Shown here one piece after another: positions 7,337-15,245 of a stretch of DNA of 28,804 bases. Location of the stretch: positions 1-28,804 of the forward strand of contig CACYDL010000188.1 of the NCBI GenBank assembly GCA_902773195.1, read 5' to 3'. The notes beneath the pieces were generated by a model. The model had not been told where the DNA came from. It worked only from the letters and a program-made list of their open reading frames with translations, and did not search any database. Within the stretch, counting starts at the first letter, position 1, and each line of letters opens with the position of its first letter. This DNA comes from an uncultured Lachnospiraceae bacterium. Its GTDB lineage: Bacteria; Bacillota_A; Clostridia; Lachnospirales; Lachnospiraceae. The position numbers were made by a program, and so were the translations under genes.

Positions 7337-8206
7337 ATGATGGACGTGAAGCGGATCGGAAGATGCATCGCCGACGCGAGAAAAAAGTGCAGCTTTACAC
7401 AGGAACAGCTGGCGGAGAAGATCGGAATCAGCACCCAGGCGGTCAGCAAGTGGGAGAACGGGCACAATCTCCCCGACATCGAGAACCTGATGCAGATCGC
7501 CGAGCTGACGAACACGCCCTACTCCGTGCTTCTGGGGGAGCCCGGGGTCCTGACCGCGCAGGAGCATTTCACGTTCAGGGACAGGCTGTTTCACGAGGAC
7601 AACATGTTCACCCGGATGAAGACCTTCGCGTCGGCGGAAAAGCTGGATGAGACCTACCGCGCGCTGTACTACATGCGGGAGAGACATATCGGCCAGTTCC
7701 GGCGGCAGGGCCTGTATTCCTCGGCCCATGTGCTGTATATCAATCATCCGCTGCTCATGGCCTGTCAGGCGACGGCCTTCGGCATCCGGGACGACGCCCT
7801 TCTGGCCGCGATCCTTCTCCACGACGTGGTGGAGGACACGGGGGTGTCCGCGGAGGAGCTCCCCTTCTCGGAGCGGGTCAGAAAGATCGTCGAGCTGGTC
7901 AGCTTCTCCGTGCCGGAGGGAATGACGAAGGAAGAGGCGAAGGAGCGGTATTATCAGAGAATCGCGGGCAGCGGCGACGCCTGCGTCGTGAAGATCATCG
8001 ACCGGTGCAGCAACGTCTCCACGATGGGAGGCGCCTTTACCCGGGAGAAGATGTGCCGTTACGTGGAAGAGACGGAGAAGTATGTCCTGCCGCTGATGCG
8101 GGTGCTGAAGAACGGCTATCCGGAATACAGCTCCATCGCTTTCCTCGTGAAGTATCAGATCGTGAGCATTCTGGAGACGGTTAAATATCTGATCTGTCCG
8201 ATGTGA
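7337..8206 (+). CDS. XRE helix-turn-helix fused to MESH1/SpoT-type HD hydrolase domain
   Basis: Residues 1-65 form an XRE/Cro helix-turn-helix (FTQEQLAEKIGISTQAVSKW). Residues about 105-285 match the HD phosphohydrolase domain of SpoT/MESH1. The alignable residues are RERH and FRR at 114-123, YINHP (His137), LLHDVVED (His162, Asp163, Glu166, Asp167) and KIIDRCSN (Asp222). These correspond to the Mn-binding and catalytic positions of MESH1-type (p)ppGpp/NADPH hydrolases. The protein has no synthetase or TGS domain. It may be a DNA-binding protein that senses or degrades an alarmone or related nucleotide. The start has a rich AGGAGGGAGGAG; ATG 7340 is an alternative. A PfkB kinase follows at 21 nt. 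Domain recognition is secure; activity is inferred. Confidence 0.85.
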   Translation: MMDVKRIGRCIADARKKCSFTQEQLAEKIGISTQAVSKWENGHNLPDIENLMQIAELTNTPYSVLLGEPGVLTAQEHFTFRDRLFHEDNMFTRMKTFASAEKLDETYRALYYMRERHIGQFRRQGLYSSAHVLYINHPLLMACQATAFGIRDDALLAAILLHDVVEDTGVSAEELPFSERVRKIVELVSFSVPEGMTKEEAKERYYQRIAGSGDACVVKIIDRCSNVSTMGGAFTREKMCRYVEETEKYVLPLMRVLKNGYPEYSSIAFLVKYQIVSILETVKYLICPM

Positions 8207-8227
8207 CAGAGGACACGGAGGTGCGGG

Positions 8228-9352
8228 ATGAGCGGAAAAGTGGTCGCAGCGGGGCACATCTGTCTTGATATCACGCCCGTTTTCCCGGAGACGCGGGAGT
8301 ACGGACGGATCAGCGAACTGCTGGTGCCGGGGAGACTGATTCACATGAGCGGCGTCGACGTCCACACGGGAGGCAGCGTCGCCAATACGGGCATCGCCCT
8401 GAAGATCCTGGGCGCGGACGTGACCCTGGCCGGCAAGGTGGGGGACGACGCCTTCGGAGGCATGGTCCGCCGGATTGCCGCGTCGTACGGGGCCGGAGGC
8501 CTCGTCGTCGACAGCGGCTGCTCGACGTCCTACTCCGTGGTTCTCGCCGTGCCGGGAACAGACAGGATTTTTCTGCATGATCCCGGGGCGAACGACACGT
8601 TTACCGGCGCCGACATCACGGACGACATGCTGGAGGACGCGGTGCTCTTCCACTTCGGCTATCCGCCGATCATGAGAAAAATGTACGAAAACGACGGCGA
8701 GGAGCTGGTCTCGATGTTCCGCAGGGTCAAGGAGAAGGAAATCGCGACGAGCCTCGACTTTGCCGCCATCGACCCCGGCTCCGACGCGGGGCGCGCGGAC
8801 TGGGAGACCATCCTGCGCCGGGTGATGCCCTTCACCGACTTCTGCGTCCCGAGCTTCGAGGAGCTCTGCTATATGCTTGACAGGCCGCTCTACGACAGGC
8901 TTTCGGACGGGGGCGGCGATATGGCGGAGAAAGCCGATATGGAGAGAGACGCGGCGCCTCTCGCGGAGAAGCTGCTGGAGATGGGCGCCGGCGCCGTCCT
9001 CATCAAGTGCGGGACAAAAGGCATGTACTACAGGACCTCCGGCGGGGACAGAATCCGCGGTATCGGGAAGAGGCTGGGACTGGACGGGGACGCCTGGACG
9101 GACCGGGCGGGCATCCGGCGCTGCTTCCGGCCGGACCGCGTCCTCTCCGGCACAGGCGCGGGAGACGTGAGTATCGCGGCGTTTCTGACGGCGGTACTTG
9201 AGGGACGCCGGCCGGACCGCGCCGTCGCCCTGGCGGCCGCCGAGGGAGCCTGCTCCGTGGCGGCCTACGACGCCCTGAGCGGTCTTCTGAGCCTCCGGGA
9301 GCTGGAGCAGAGAATCGACGCGGGATGGGAGACGCTGCCGGACAGCCGGTGA
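8228..9352 (+). CDS. PfkB/ribokinase-family carbohydrate kinase
   Basis: The 374-residue protein carries the N-terminal PfkB signature (HTGGSVANTGIALKILGADV, from about residue 46, then GKVGDDAFG). It also has the C-terminal ATP/anion-hole signature GTGAGD with the catalytic Asp313. In the usual DTxGAGD the first Asp is Ser here (LSGTGAGD). Family members phosphorylate sugars or nucleosides with ATP in the cytoplasm; the substrate is unknown. It is longer than typical ribokinases (about 300) because of insertions around residues 220-300. GGAGG lies 6 nt before the ATG, and the gene follows the XRE-HD regulator at 21 nt, so the two form an operon. It converges on the ECF gene with 12 bp between stops. 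Confidence 0.9.
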   Translation: MSGKVVAAGHICLDITPVFPETREYGRISELLVPGRLIHMSGVDVHTGGSVANTGIALKILGADVTLAGKVGDDAFGGMVRRIAASYGAGGLVVDSGCSTSYSVVLAVPGTDRIFLHDPGANDTFTGADITDDMLEDAVLFHFGYPPIMRKMYENDGEELVSMFRRVKEKEIATSLDFAAIDPGSDAGRADWETILRRVMPFTDFCVPSFEELCYMLDRPLYDRLSDGGGDMAEKADMERDAAPLAEKLLEMGAGAVLIKCGTKGMYYRTSGGDRIRGIGKRLGLDGDAWTDRAGIRRCFRPDRVLSGTGAGDVSIAAFLTAVLEGRRPDRAVALAAAEGACSVAAYDALSGLLSLRELEQRIDAGWETLPDSR

Positions 9353-9364
9353 CCCGGCCGTCTC

Positions 9365-9880
9365 TCAGCTCTTCGCCGGCGCGAACCGGCGGAGACCCGC
9401 CCGGAACACGAGAACCGGGCCGGAGACGGCGCCGATCGCCGCCTGCAGTATCTGGAAGGGAAGCTTCATGACGGCGTAGGCCGGCGTGCTGTAGAGGAAC
9501 GCCCGGCCCAGGGTGTAGCCGGCGACCATGATCACGGCGCCGGCGGCGACGCCGATGACCGAGCCCTTGAGATCCGGCTCCCTGCCGTTCCTGTGGGCAC
9601 ACAGCGAGATGACCACCGCCTGCAGCCCGTGGGTCGCCAGGGAGACGAACATCGGGGTCGGATAGAAGAAGAGATCCCCGAGGAACGATCCGAGTCCTCC
9701 GACGACGAACGCCGGGAGCGGCCCCAGCAGGATCGACGCGGTGCAGATGACGACGTCGTTGAGATAAAAATGTCCTCCCGGGACCGGGACGCCGAAGCTG
9801 CTCAGGATGATGTTGAGAGCCGTCAGCATGGCCGTGGCCGTGATGACGGAGGTCGGGATTTCACGGTTCTTTTCTTTCAT
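9365..9880 (-). CDS. ECF transporter S component (substrate-binding membrane subunit)
   Basis: This 171-residue protein is mostly hydrophobic with about five to six predicted helices. It has the pattern of COG4720-like ECF substrate-specific subunits: YLNDVVICTASILLGPLPAF, then GGLGSFLGDLFFYP and THGLQAV. S components bind a vitamin or metabolite and work with an EcfA/EcfA'/EcfT module encoded elsewhere. None is in this window, as expected for a group II system. The vitamin cannot be assigned. I chose ATG 9880 because AAGAGG (9888-9893) lies 7 nt upstream. An in-frame start at 9919 would cross the leader hairpin. The leader contains two tandem hairpins (see separate entry), which suggests transcript-level control. 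Confidence 0.8.
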   Translation of the reverse strand: MKEKNREIPTSVITATAMLTALNIILSSFGVPVPGGHFYLNDVVICTASILLGPLPAFVVGGLGSFLGDLFFYPTPMFVSLATHGLQAVVISLCAHRNGREPDLKGSVIGVAAGAVIMVAGYTLGRAFLYSTPAYAVMKLPFQILQAAIGAVSGPVLVFRAGLRRFAPAKS

Positions 9881-9897
9881 GACAAAACCTCTTGTTC

Positions 9898-9963
9898 GAA
9901 AAAGTGCGGCGGGCACCACGCCCGGCCGCTTCGGGAAAGACGGCGGAGCATCTCCGGCCGTCT
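9898..9963 (-). promoter_or_regulatory. Two-hairpin leader with terminator-like second stem, upstream of ECF gene
   Basis: Reading the minus strand, hairpin 1 (9963-9938) pairs AGACGG and GGAG with CTCC and CCGTCT around an ATG loop. Hairpin 2 (9929-9906) pairs GCGG and GGGC with GCCC and CCGC around GTGGT, and is directly followed by ACTTTTTC (T run 9903-9899). Both have the same asymmetric internal bulge (CC opposite G). The second looks like an intrinsic terminator placed before the ribosome binding site at 9893-9888. This suggests attenuation or a small riboswitch. No known class was recognised. Confidence 0.5.
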
Positions 9964-9972
9964 CTTTTCTGT

Positions 9973-9978
9973 ATTATA
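9973..9978 (-). promoter_or_regulatory. -10 element of ECF S component gene
   Basis: TATAAT on the minus strand at 9973-9978 predicts a start near 9966, immediately before the first leader hairpin. The -35 (9996-10001, ATTTTC) is weak. Confidence 0.55.
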
Positions 9979-10088
9979 GCGCCGATTGATAATACGAAAA
10001 TTGCCAGTTTGTATATTTTTATTATGACCAGACGGCGCGCGGGCCGCCGTTCCGAAGCGCCGGAGTCTGTGAACATTCTGCGCCTTCC

Positions 10089-10117
10089 TTGGAATTCACT
10101 CCTTTGTTTGCTATAAT
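10089..10117 (+). promoter_or_regulatory. Promoter of the class A PBP, predicted leaderless
   Basis: TTGGAA (10089-10094), a 17-bp spacer and a perfect TATAAT (10112-10117) give a predicted start at about 10124, which is the A of the ATG. No Shine-Dalgarno precedes the ATG. Confidence 0.75.
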
Positions 10118-10123
10118 GGCTGC

Positions 10124-12763
10124 ATGGATTATTCAAGATACGGCCTTGAAAAGAAAGCCGGCGATCTCGAGGCGGGCGCCGGAACCGTAGAGAAGCGTAT
10201 CGGCACTTCCGTGATACGTCTTCTTTTCTTTGCGCTTCTGTGCGCGGTCGTCGTCACGGTCTGCGGAGCGGCGGGTATGGTCCGGGGGATCATCGCCAGC
10301 GCCCCGGACGTCGGCGATATCAATATTTCCCCCAGTGGTTTCGCGACCTTTATCTATGATTCGGAGGGAAACCAGCTGCAGAAGCTGGTCTCCTCCAATT
10401 CCAACCGGACCGCGGTTTCCATCGGCAACGTGCCGGTGGACCTTCAGCACGCCGTCGTCGCCATAGAGGACGAGCGCTTCTACCAGCACAACGGGATCGA
10501 CCTCAAGGGCATCGTCCGCGCCGCGGTCGTCGGCGTCAGGAACCGCTTCCGCTTCACCGAGGGGGCGAGCACCATCACCCAGCAGCTCCTCAAGAACAAC
10601 GTCTTCACGACCTGGACGGAGGAGAAGACGCTGATCGACCGGATCCGCAGAAAGTTCCAGGAGCAGTACCTGGCGGTGAAGCTGGAGGAGAGGCTTCAGA
10701 ACAAGGACCTGATTCTGGAGAACTATCTCAACACCATCAATCTGGGAGCCGGGACCTACGGCGTCGAGGCGGCCTCGAGGAAATATTTCAACAAGGACGT
10801 CTGGGAGCTTTCTCTGTCGGAGTGCGCCGTCCTGGCGGGAATCACGAAGAACCCGACGAAGTACAATCCGATCCGGAATCCGGAGGAGAACGCGGCGCGG
10901 CGCGAGCGCGTCCTGACCAAGATGGTCGAGCAGAACTATATCACGCAGGAGGAGATGGACGAGGCCCTGAAGGACGACGTCTATGAGCGGATCAGCGCCG
11001 CCCAGGAGACGGGCGCGGCCCAGGATACCGTGTACTCCTACTTTGTGGACGCCCTCACCGCCCAGGTGGTCGCGGATCTTCAGAGCCAGAGGGGCTACAC
11101 CGAGAACCAGGCCTACCAGATGCTCTACTCGGGCGGTCTGCGGATCTACACGACCCAGGACCGCACGATCCAGAAAATCTGCGACGAGGAATACAACGAT
11201 CCTGCCAACTTCCCCGCGGGAACCCGCTATTCCCTCGACTGGGCGATGACCGTGAAGAAGGCGGACGGCTCCCAGGCCAACTACAGCCGCGAGATGATGC
11301 AGTCCTATTTCCGCCGGACGGATCCGTCGTTTTCACTGATGTTCTCTTCGGAAGCGGAGGGAAGGCTCTATATCGGGCGGTACAGACGCAGCGTGGTGGA
11401 GGAGGGCGACGAGATCGTCGCCGAGAGAACCGTATTCTCCCCTGAGCCCCAGTCGTCCCTCGTCGTCATGGACCAGGCCACCGGCTACGTGAAGGCGGTG
11501 GTGGGAGGCAGAGGAAAGAAGACCGCCTCGCTCACGCTGAACCGCGCGACGGACACGACCAGGCAGCCCGGATCGACGTTCAAGATCCTGTCCGCCTATG
11601 CCGCCGCCCTCGACAGCGGGGCCAAATCTCTCGCCTCGGTGATCGAGGACAAGCCTTTTCAGTATACGACGGGGGAGGACGTCCACAACTCCGACGAGAG
11701 CTACCGGGGCTGGATCACCGTCCGGGACGCCATTACCTACTCGGTCAACGTCGCCGCCGTCAAGGTCCTGACGGAGCTGACCCCGGTCGTCGGCTATGAG
11801 CAGCTGCTGAAATTCGGCATCACCACGCTGGATCCCTCGAGGGACGTGGTGCAGCCGCTGGCGCTGGGAGGCGTCTCCAGGGGCGTGACCAACCTGGAGC
11901 TGACCGCCGCCTACGCCTCGCTGGCCAATGCCGGCGTCTACACGAAGCCGGTTTTCTACACGAAAATTCTGGATCAGTACGGAAATGTCGTCATCGACAA
12001 CACGCCGGAGACGCACCGCGCGGTCAGCGAAGCCACCGCCTGGCTTCTGACGGACGCGATGAAGGACGTCGTGGAGAGAGGAACGGCGGTTTCCGTGCGT
12101 CTTGACAGCGGCATGCCCGCGGCGGGCAAGACCGGCACGACCAACGATTACCGGAATCTCTGGTTTGTGGGATATACGCCCTATTACACCATGGGGGTCT
12201 GGGCCGGCTACGACGACAATTCCGTGCTGCCTGAGGAGGATATCTTCCGGGAGTATCACAAGATACTCTGGAAAAAAGTCATGGAGAGGATCACGGAGGG
12301 ACGCGAGGTGAAGGACTTCGCGAAGCCCTATGACGTGACGCAGGCGGAAATCTGCGGTCTGTCGGGGATGAAGCCCACCGGCGCGTGCGAGTTCGAGAGC
12401 TACGAGTATGTGGCGGCGGAGTATATGCCCACCACGAGATGCACCCTCTGCGGCGGCTACCACGACGAATACGAAGACAGAAACAACGAGACCTATACCT
12501 ACGGCCTGTACGACGAGACACAGTATGACGACGAGACGCAGTACGACGACGGGACGCAGTACGACGACGGGACGCAGTATGACGGCGGGACGCTGTACGA
12601 CGAAACCGGTGATACGGGCCTGATCTACGACGACCAGACGGACTGGGACGAGTACCGGGAGGATGAGGAGGACTACGACTGGGACGCCCCCTGGAACGAC
12701 GGCACCGAAGAGGACGGCTACGTGTATGATGACGGCGATACCGACGAATACGTCTACGGGTAA
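10124..12763 (+). CDS. Class A penicillin-binding protein (bifunctional PBP1A type)
   Basis: This 879-residue enzyme polymerises glycan strands and crosslinks peptides in peptidoglycan. It has a short cytoplasmic N-terminus and one membrane anchor (about residues 28-50). A GT51 transglycosylase domain follows, with EDERFYQHNG (catalytic Glu115), GASTITQQLLKN and KFQEQYLAVKLE. A transpeptidase domain comes next, with STFK (Ser484), SVN (540-542) and KTGTTN (669 onward). The C-terminal tail (from about residue 770) is rich in Asp, Glu, Tyr and Thr and holds an 18-bp repeat encoding YDD[E/G]TQ. The start at 10124 has no Shine-Dalgarno; the promoter predicts a leaderless mRNA. An in-frame GTG near codon 49 would cut into the membrane anchor and also lacks a ribosome site. 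The gene converges on yigZ with 11 bp between stops. Confidence 0.95.
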   Translation: MDYSRYGLEKKAGDLEAGAGTVEKRIGTSVIRLLFFALLCAVVVTVCGAAGMVRGIIASAPDVGDINISPSGFATFIYDSEGNQLQKLVSSNSNRTAVSIGNVPVDLQHAVVAIEDERFYQHNGIDLKGIVRAAVVGVRNRFRFTEGASTITQQLLKNNVFTTWTEEKTLIDRIRRKFQEQYLAVKLEERLQNKDLILENYLNTINLGAGTYGVEAASRKYFNKDVWELSLSECAVLAGITKNPTKYNPIRNPEENAARRERVLTKMVEQNYITQEEMDEALKDDVYERISAAQETGAAQDTVYSYFVDALTAQVVADLQSQRGYTENQAYQMLYSGGLRIYTTQDRTIQKICDEEYNDPANFPAGTRYSLDWAMTVKKADGSQANYSREMMQSYFRRTDPSFSLMFSSEAEGRLYIGRYRRSVVEEGDEIVAERTVFSPEPQSSLVVMDQATGYVKAVVGGRGKKTASLTLNRATDTTRQPGSTFKILSAYAAALDSGAKSLASVIEDKPFQYTTGEDVHNSDESYRGWITVRDAITYSVNVAAVKVLTELTPVVGYEQLLKFGITTLDPSRDVVQPLALGGVSRGVTNLELTAAYASLANAGVYTKPVFYTKILDQYGNVVIDNTPETHRAVSEATAWLLTDAMKDVVERGTAVSVRLDSGMPAAGKTGTTNDYRNLWFVGYTPYYTMGVWAGYDDNSVLPEEDIFREYHKILWKKVMERITEGREVKDFAKPYDVTQAEICGLSGMKPTGACEFESYEYVAAEYMPTTRCTLCGGYHDEYEDRNNETYTYGLYDETQYDDETQYDDGTQYDDGTQYDGGTLYDETGDTGLIYDDQTDWDEYREDEEDYDWDAPWNDGTEEDGYVYDDGDTDEYVYG
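12509..12607 (+). repeat. In-frame 18-bp repeats in PBP tail
   Basis: Consecutive copies start at 12524, 12542, 12560 and 12578, flanked by partial ones at 12509 and 12596. The unit TAYGACGACGRGACGCAG encodes Tyr-Asp-Asp-(Glu/Gly)-Thr-Gln. Copies at 12542 and 12560 are identical, so expansion by slippage is recent. Confidence 0.85.
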
Positions 12764-12774
12764 GCCGCCGGCGA

Positions 12775-13413
12775 TTACGTCTGCTGGTAGGTCACGCTGC
12801 CCAGATCCTCGCAGCGGCCCTGCCCGTCGGTCAGCTCCGCGATGAGCCTGACGAAGCGGTCCTCCGCGCCGGCCGGGACGATCACGTCGAGGGACACCTG
12901 ATCGGAGAAGGCGGAGTCCGCCACCTCATAGCCGTCCTTCTGGAAGGCGTACTGCAGCTTCCCGTAGGCGGGATAGGAGCAGACCGTGCGGATCTTTGTC
13001 CCCTGTCTCACTTCGATGATTTCCGCGTCTTCGAAGGCCGCCCTGGCAGCGGCCGAGTAAGCCCGGACCAGGCCTCCCGTCCCGAGGAGCGTGCCGCCGA
13101 AGTAGCGGGTGACGACGATCAGGGTCCGGTGGAGGCCGAGTCCGCTCAGAATCTCCAGCATGGGCTTTCCCGCGGTACCCTGGGGCTCGCCGTCGTCCCC
13201 GGAGCGGACGATCTCGTCCGGCGTGCCGGGCTCCCCGACGACAAAGGCGAAACAGTGATGTCTCGCGTCATAGTAGCGCTTCCTGACGGACGCGATATAG
13301 GATTCCGCTTCCTCAAGCGTAGCCGCATGTACGGCCTCGCCGAGGAAACGGGATTTTTTTTCGATGATTTCCGATGCTCCGGCGGCGGACACCGTCCTGT
13401 AGTCTGCAGACAT
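12775..13413 (-). CDS. yigZ: YigZ/IMPACT family protein (UPF0029)
   Basis: This 212-residue protein has the UPF0029 core (SRFLGEAV, YYDARHHCFAFVVG, SDDGEPQGTAGKPML, VVTRYFGGTLLGTGGLVRAYS) and the C-terminal ferredoxin-like domain of YigZ proteins. Length is normal. The molecular role of the family is not settled; eukaryotic IMPACT relates to translation control. I chose ATG 13413 because an AGGAAGGAGG box lies 5 nt upstream. A GTG at 13434 would place that box inside the coding region. It sits directly after the second ABC half-transporter, whose stop is 17 bp upstream, so it is probably co-transcribed with the exporter. The functional link is unclear. Confidence 0.9.
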   Translation of the reverse strand: MSADYRTVSAAGASEIIEKKSRFLGEAVHAATLEEAESYIASVRKRYYDARHHCFAFVVGEPGTPDEIVRSGDDGEPQGTAGKPMLEILSGLGLHRTLIVVTRYFGGTLLGTGGLVRAYSAAARAAFEDAEIIEVRQGTKIRTVCSYPAYGKLQYAFQKDGYEVADSAFSDQVSLDVIVPAGAEDRFVRLIAELTDGQGRCEDLGSVTYQQT

Positions 13414-13430
13414 GGATGCCTCCTTCCTCG

Positions 13431-15245
13431 TCACCTTTCGACCGGTTCTGTCTGTTCCAGCTGTTTTCTGTACAGCCGGGCGTAATAGCCGCCCAGCGCG
13501 AGAAGCTCCTCGTGGGTGCCCCGCTCGATGATTTTTCCTTCGTCCACGACCAGGATCAGATCGGCTCCCGTGATCGTCGAAAGCCGGTGGGCGACGATGA
13601 AGGAGGTTCTCCCCCGGGTCACCACGGAGATGGCGTTCTGGATCGCCTGTTCGGTCAGGGAATCCACGGAGGCGGTGGCCTCGTCCAGTATCAGAAGGCG
13701 GGGATCTGCCAGAAGAGCCCTCGCGAAGGAGAGCAGCTGGCGCTCCCCCGAAGAGAGCATCCCGCCTCCCTCGCCGACGTCGCTGTCCAGCCCGTCCGGC
13801 ATGGAGTTCACGATCCGGTCCGCGGAGACGAGGCGGAGCGCCTCCCGGATCTCTTCGTCCGAGGCGCCGGGGTTCCCGTAGCGGAGATTGTCCCTCACCG
13901 TCCCGGAGAAAAGATGCGGATTCTGGAGGACGTAGCCGAGGCTGCTGTGGAGCCAGAGCACCGAACGCTCCCTGGCGTCGCGGCCGTCGATCAGCAGCTG
14001 CCCTTCGGTCGGCTCATAGAACCGGCAGACCAGGTTGACGAGGGTCGATTTCCCCGCCCCGGTCTCCCCGACGATGGCGACCTTCGTGCCCGCCGGGACC
14101 TTCAGCGAGAAGTGCTCCATGATGTTCTCGCCGCCGTCCGGATAGCGGAAGGTCACGTCCCGGAATTCCACGTCTCCCCTGAGGGGCTCCCAGTTTTCCT
14201 TCTTCGGATGGAAGGTGTCCCCGTATTTCCGGACGACTTCCTCGCTGTCCGATACGTCCGACTGCTCGGCGAGCAGCTTTGTCAGCCGTTCGATATTGAC
14301 CTGGATCGCCACGAAGGAAGCGTAGTCCGCGATGACGTTCTGCAGCGGCTCGATCATTCCCATGGCGTAGGACATAAAGACGGACAGCGTCCCGATCCGG
14401 ATCATGGCGCTCGCGGTAAGCCTTCCTCCCCCGGCGAGCACCAGCGCCAGCGCCAGGGCGGACATCAGCGTGACCAGCGAGGAGAGCAGGGCGGAGTGAC
14501 GGACCGTCCGGACCGAGATGCGCCGCATGCGGTCCGTGTCGGATTCAAAATCCCGCTGCATCAGATCCTCCGAGGCCAGGGTTCTGACGGAGACGCTGCC
14601 GGTGATTCCTTCGTTGAAATCTCCCGTGATGACGGCGTTCTGTTCCCGGATTCCCCGGTTCAGATCCACCAGCTTCTTCTGAAAGAGCGTGATCATGACG
14701 CCCGCGGCCGCCAGCAGGAGGATCACCGGCACGGCCAGACGTATATCCAGAACAATCATGACCGCCGCCGCGCTGACGACGTAGGCTCCGTTCCAGATGA
14801 GATCCATCATCCTCCAGGAGACGACCTCGCCGATCTTCCCGGAATCGCTCATGACTCTCGAGTGGATGTAGCCGATGGTATTCCGGTTGAAATAGGAGAA
14901 CGACAGCGTCTGAAGGTGGCAGAAGGACGCATTCCTCAGGTCGCGGTCCACGTACATCTCCACCTTTCCGCAGTCTGCGCAGCTGATGTAATTGATGACG
15001 ACCTGAAAGGCCAGGACCGACACGTAGAGGGCGATGAACACGGGAAGACCCTTAAGGGTTCCGTCGCCCACAAAGCGGTCGAGGGCGTAGCGGTTGAAGA
15101 GAGGATAGACCGCGTCAATGAGGCTGGAAAGGAATCCAAGCGACATCATGAAAAGGATCCTTCCGCGGTAGGGGCGCAGATACGGCACGATCGCGGGGAT
15201 CCCGAAGAAGGGCAGCGAGGCGTCCTGGTTTTTTCCGGATTTCAT
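13431..15245 (-). CDS. ABC exporter half-transporter, catalytically complete subunit
   Basis: The 604-residue protein joins a six-helix exporter membrane domain (about residues 25-310) to one nucleotide-binding domain (about 357-590). The latter has Walker A GETGAGKS (393-400), signature LSSGERQ (497-503), Walker B ILDEATASVD with catalytic Glu522, and the H-loop His553. The signature deviates from LSGGQ while the Walker B is intact, as in the TM288-like partner of heterodimeric exporters. Its partner is the upstream gene, which overlaps by 4 nt (ATGA). The ribosome site AAGGAGG lies in the 3' end of that gene. It probably exports a lipid, drug or peptide; the substrate is unknown. Confidence 0.92.
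   Translation of the reverse strand: MKSGKNQDASLPFFGIPAIVPYLRPYRGRILFMMSLGFLSSLIDAVYPLFNRYALDRFVGDGTLKGLPVFIALYVSVLAFQVVINYISCADCGKVEMYVDRDLRNASFCHLQTLSFSYFNRNTIGYIHSRVMSDSGKIGEVVSWRMMDLIWNGAYVVSAAAVMIVLDIRLAVPVILLLAAAGVMITLFQKKLVDLNRGIREQNAVITGDFNEGITGSVSVRTLASEDLMQRDFESDTDRMRRISVRTVRHSALLSSLVTLMSALALALVLAGGGRLTASAMIRIGTLSVFMSYAMGMIEPLQNVIADYASFVAIQVNIERLTKLLAEQSDVSDSEEVVRKYGDTFHPKKENWEPLRGDVEFRDVTFRYPDGGENIMEHFSLKVPAGTKVAIVGETGAGKSTLVNLVCRFYEPTEGQLLIDGRDARERSVLWLHSSLGYVLQNPHLFSGTVRDNLRYGNPGASDEEIREALRLVSADRIVNSMPDGLDSDVGEGGGMLSSGERQLLSFARALLADPRLLILDEATASVDSLTEQAIQNAISVVTRGRTSFIVAHRLSTITGADLILVVDEGKIIERGTHEELLALGGYYARLYRKQLEQTEPVER

Noticed and set aside
9906..9963. Guanidine-II (mini-ykkC) riboswitch
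   Set aside because: Two tandem hairpins fit superficially, but the loops (ATG and GTGGT) lack the ACGR loop sequence of that class.
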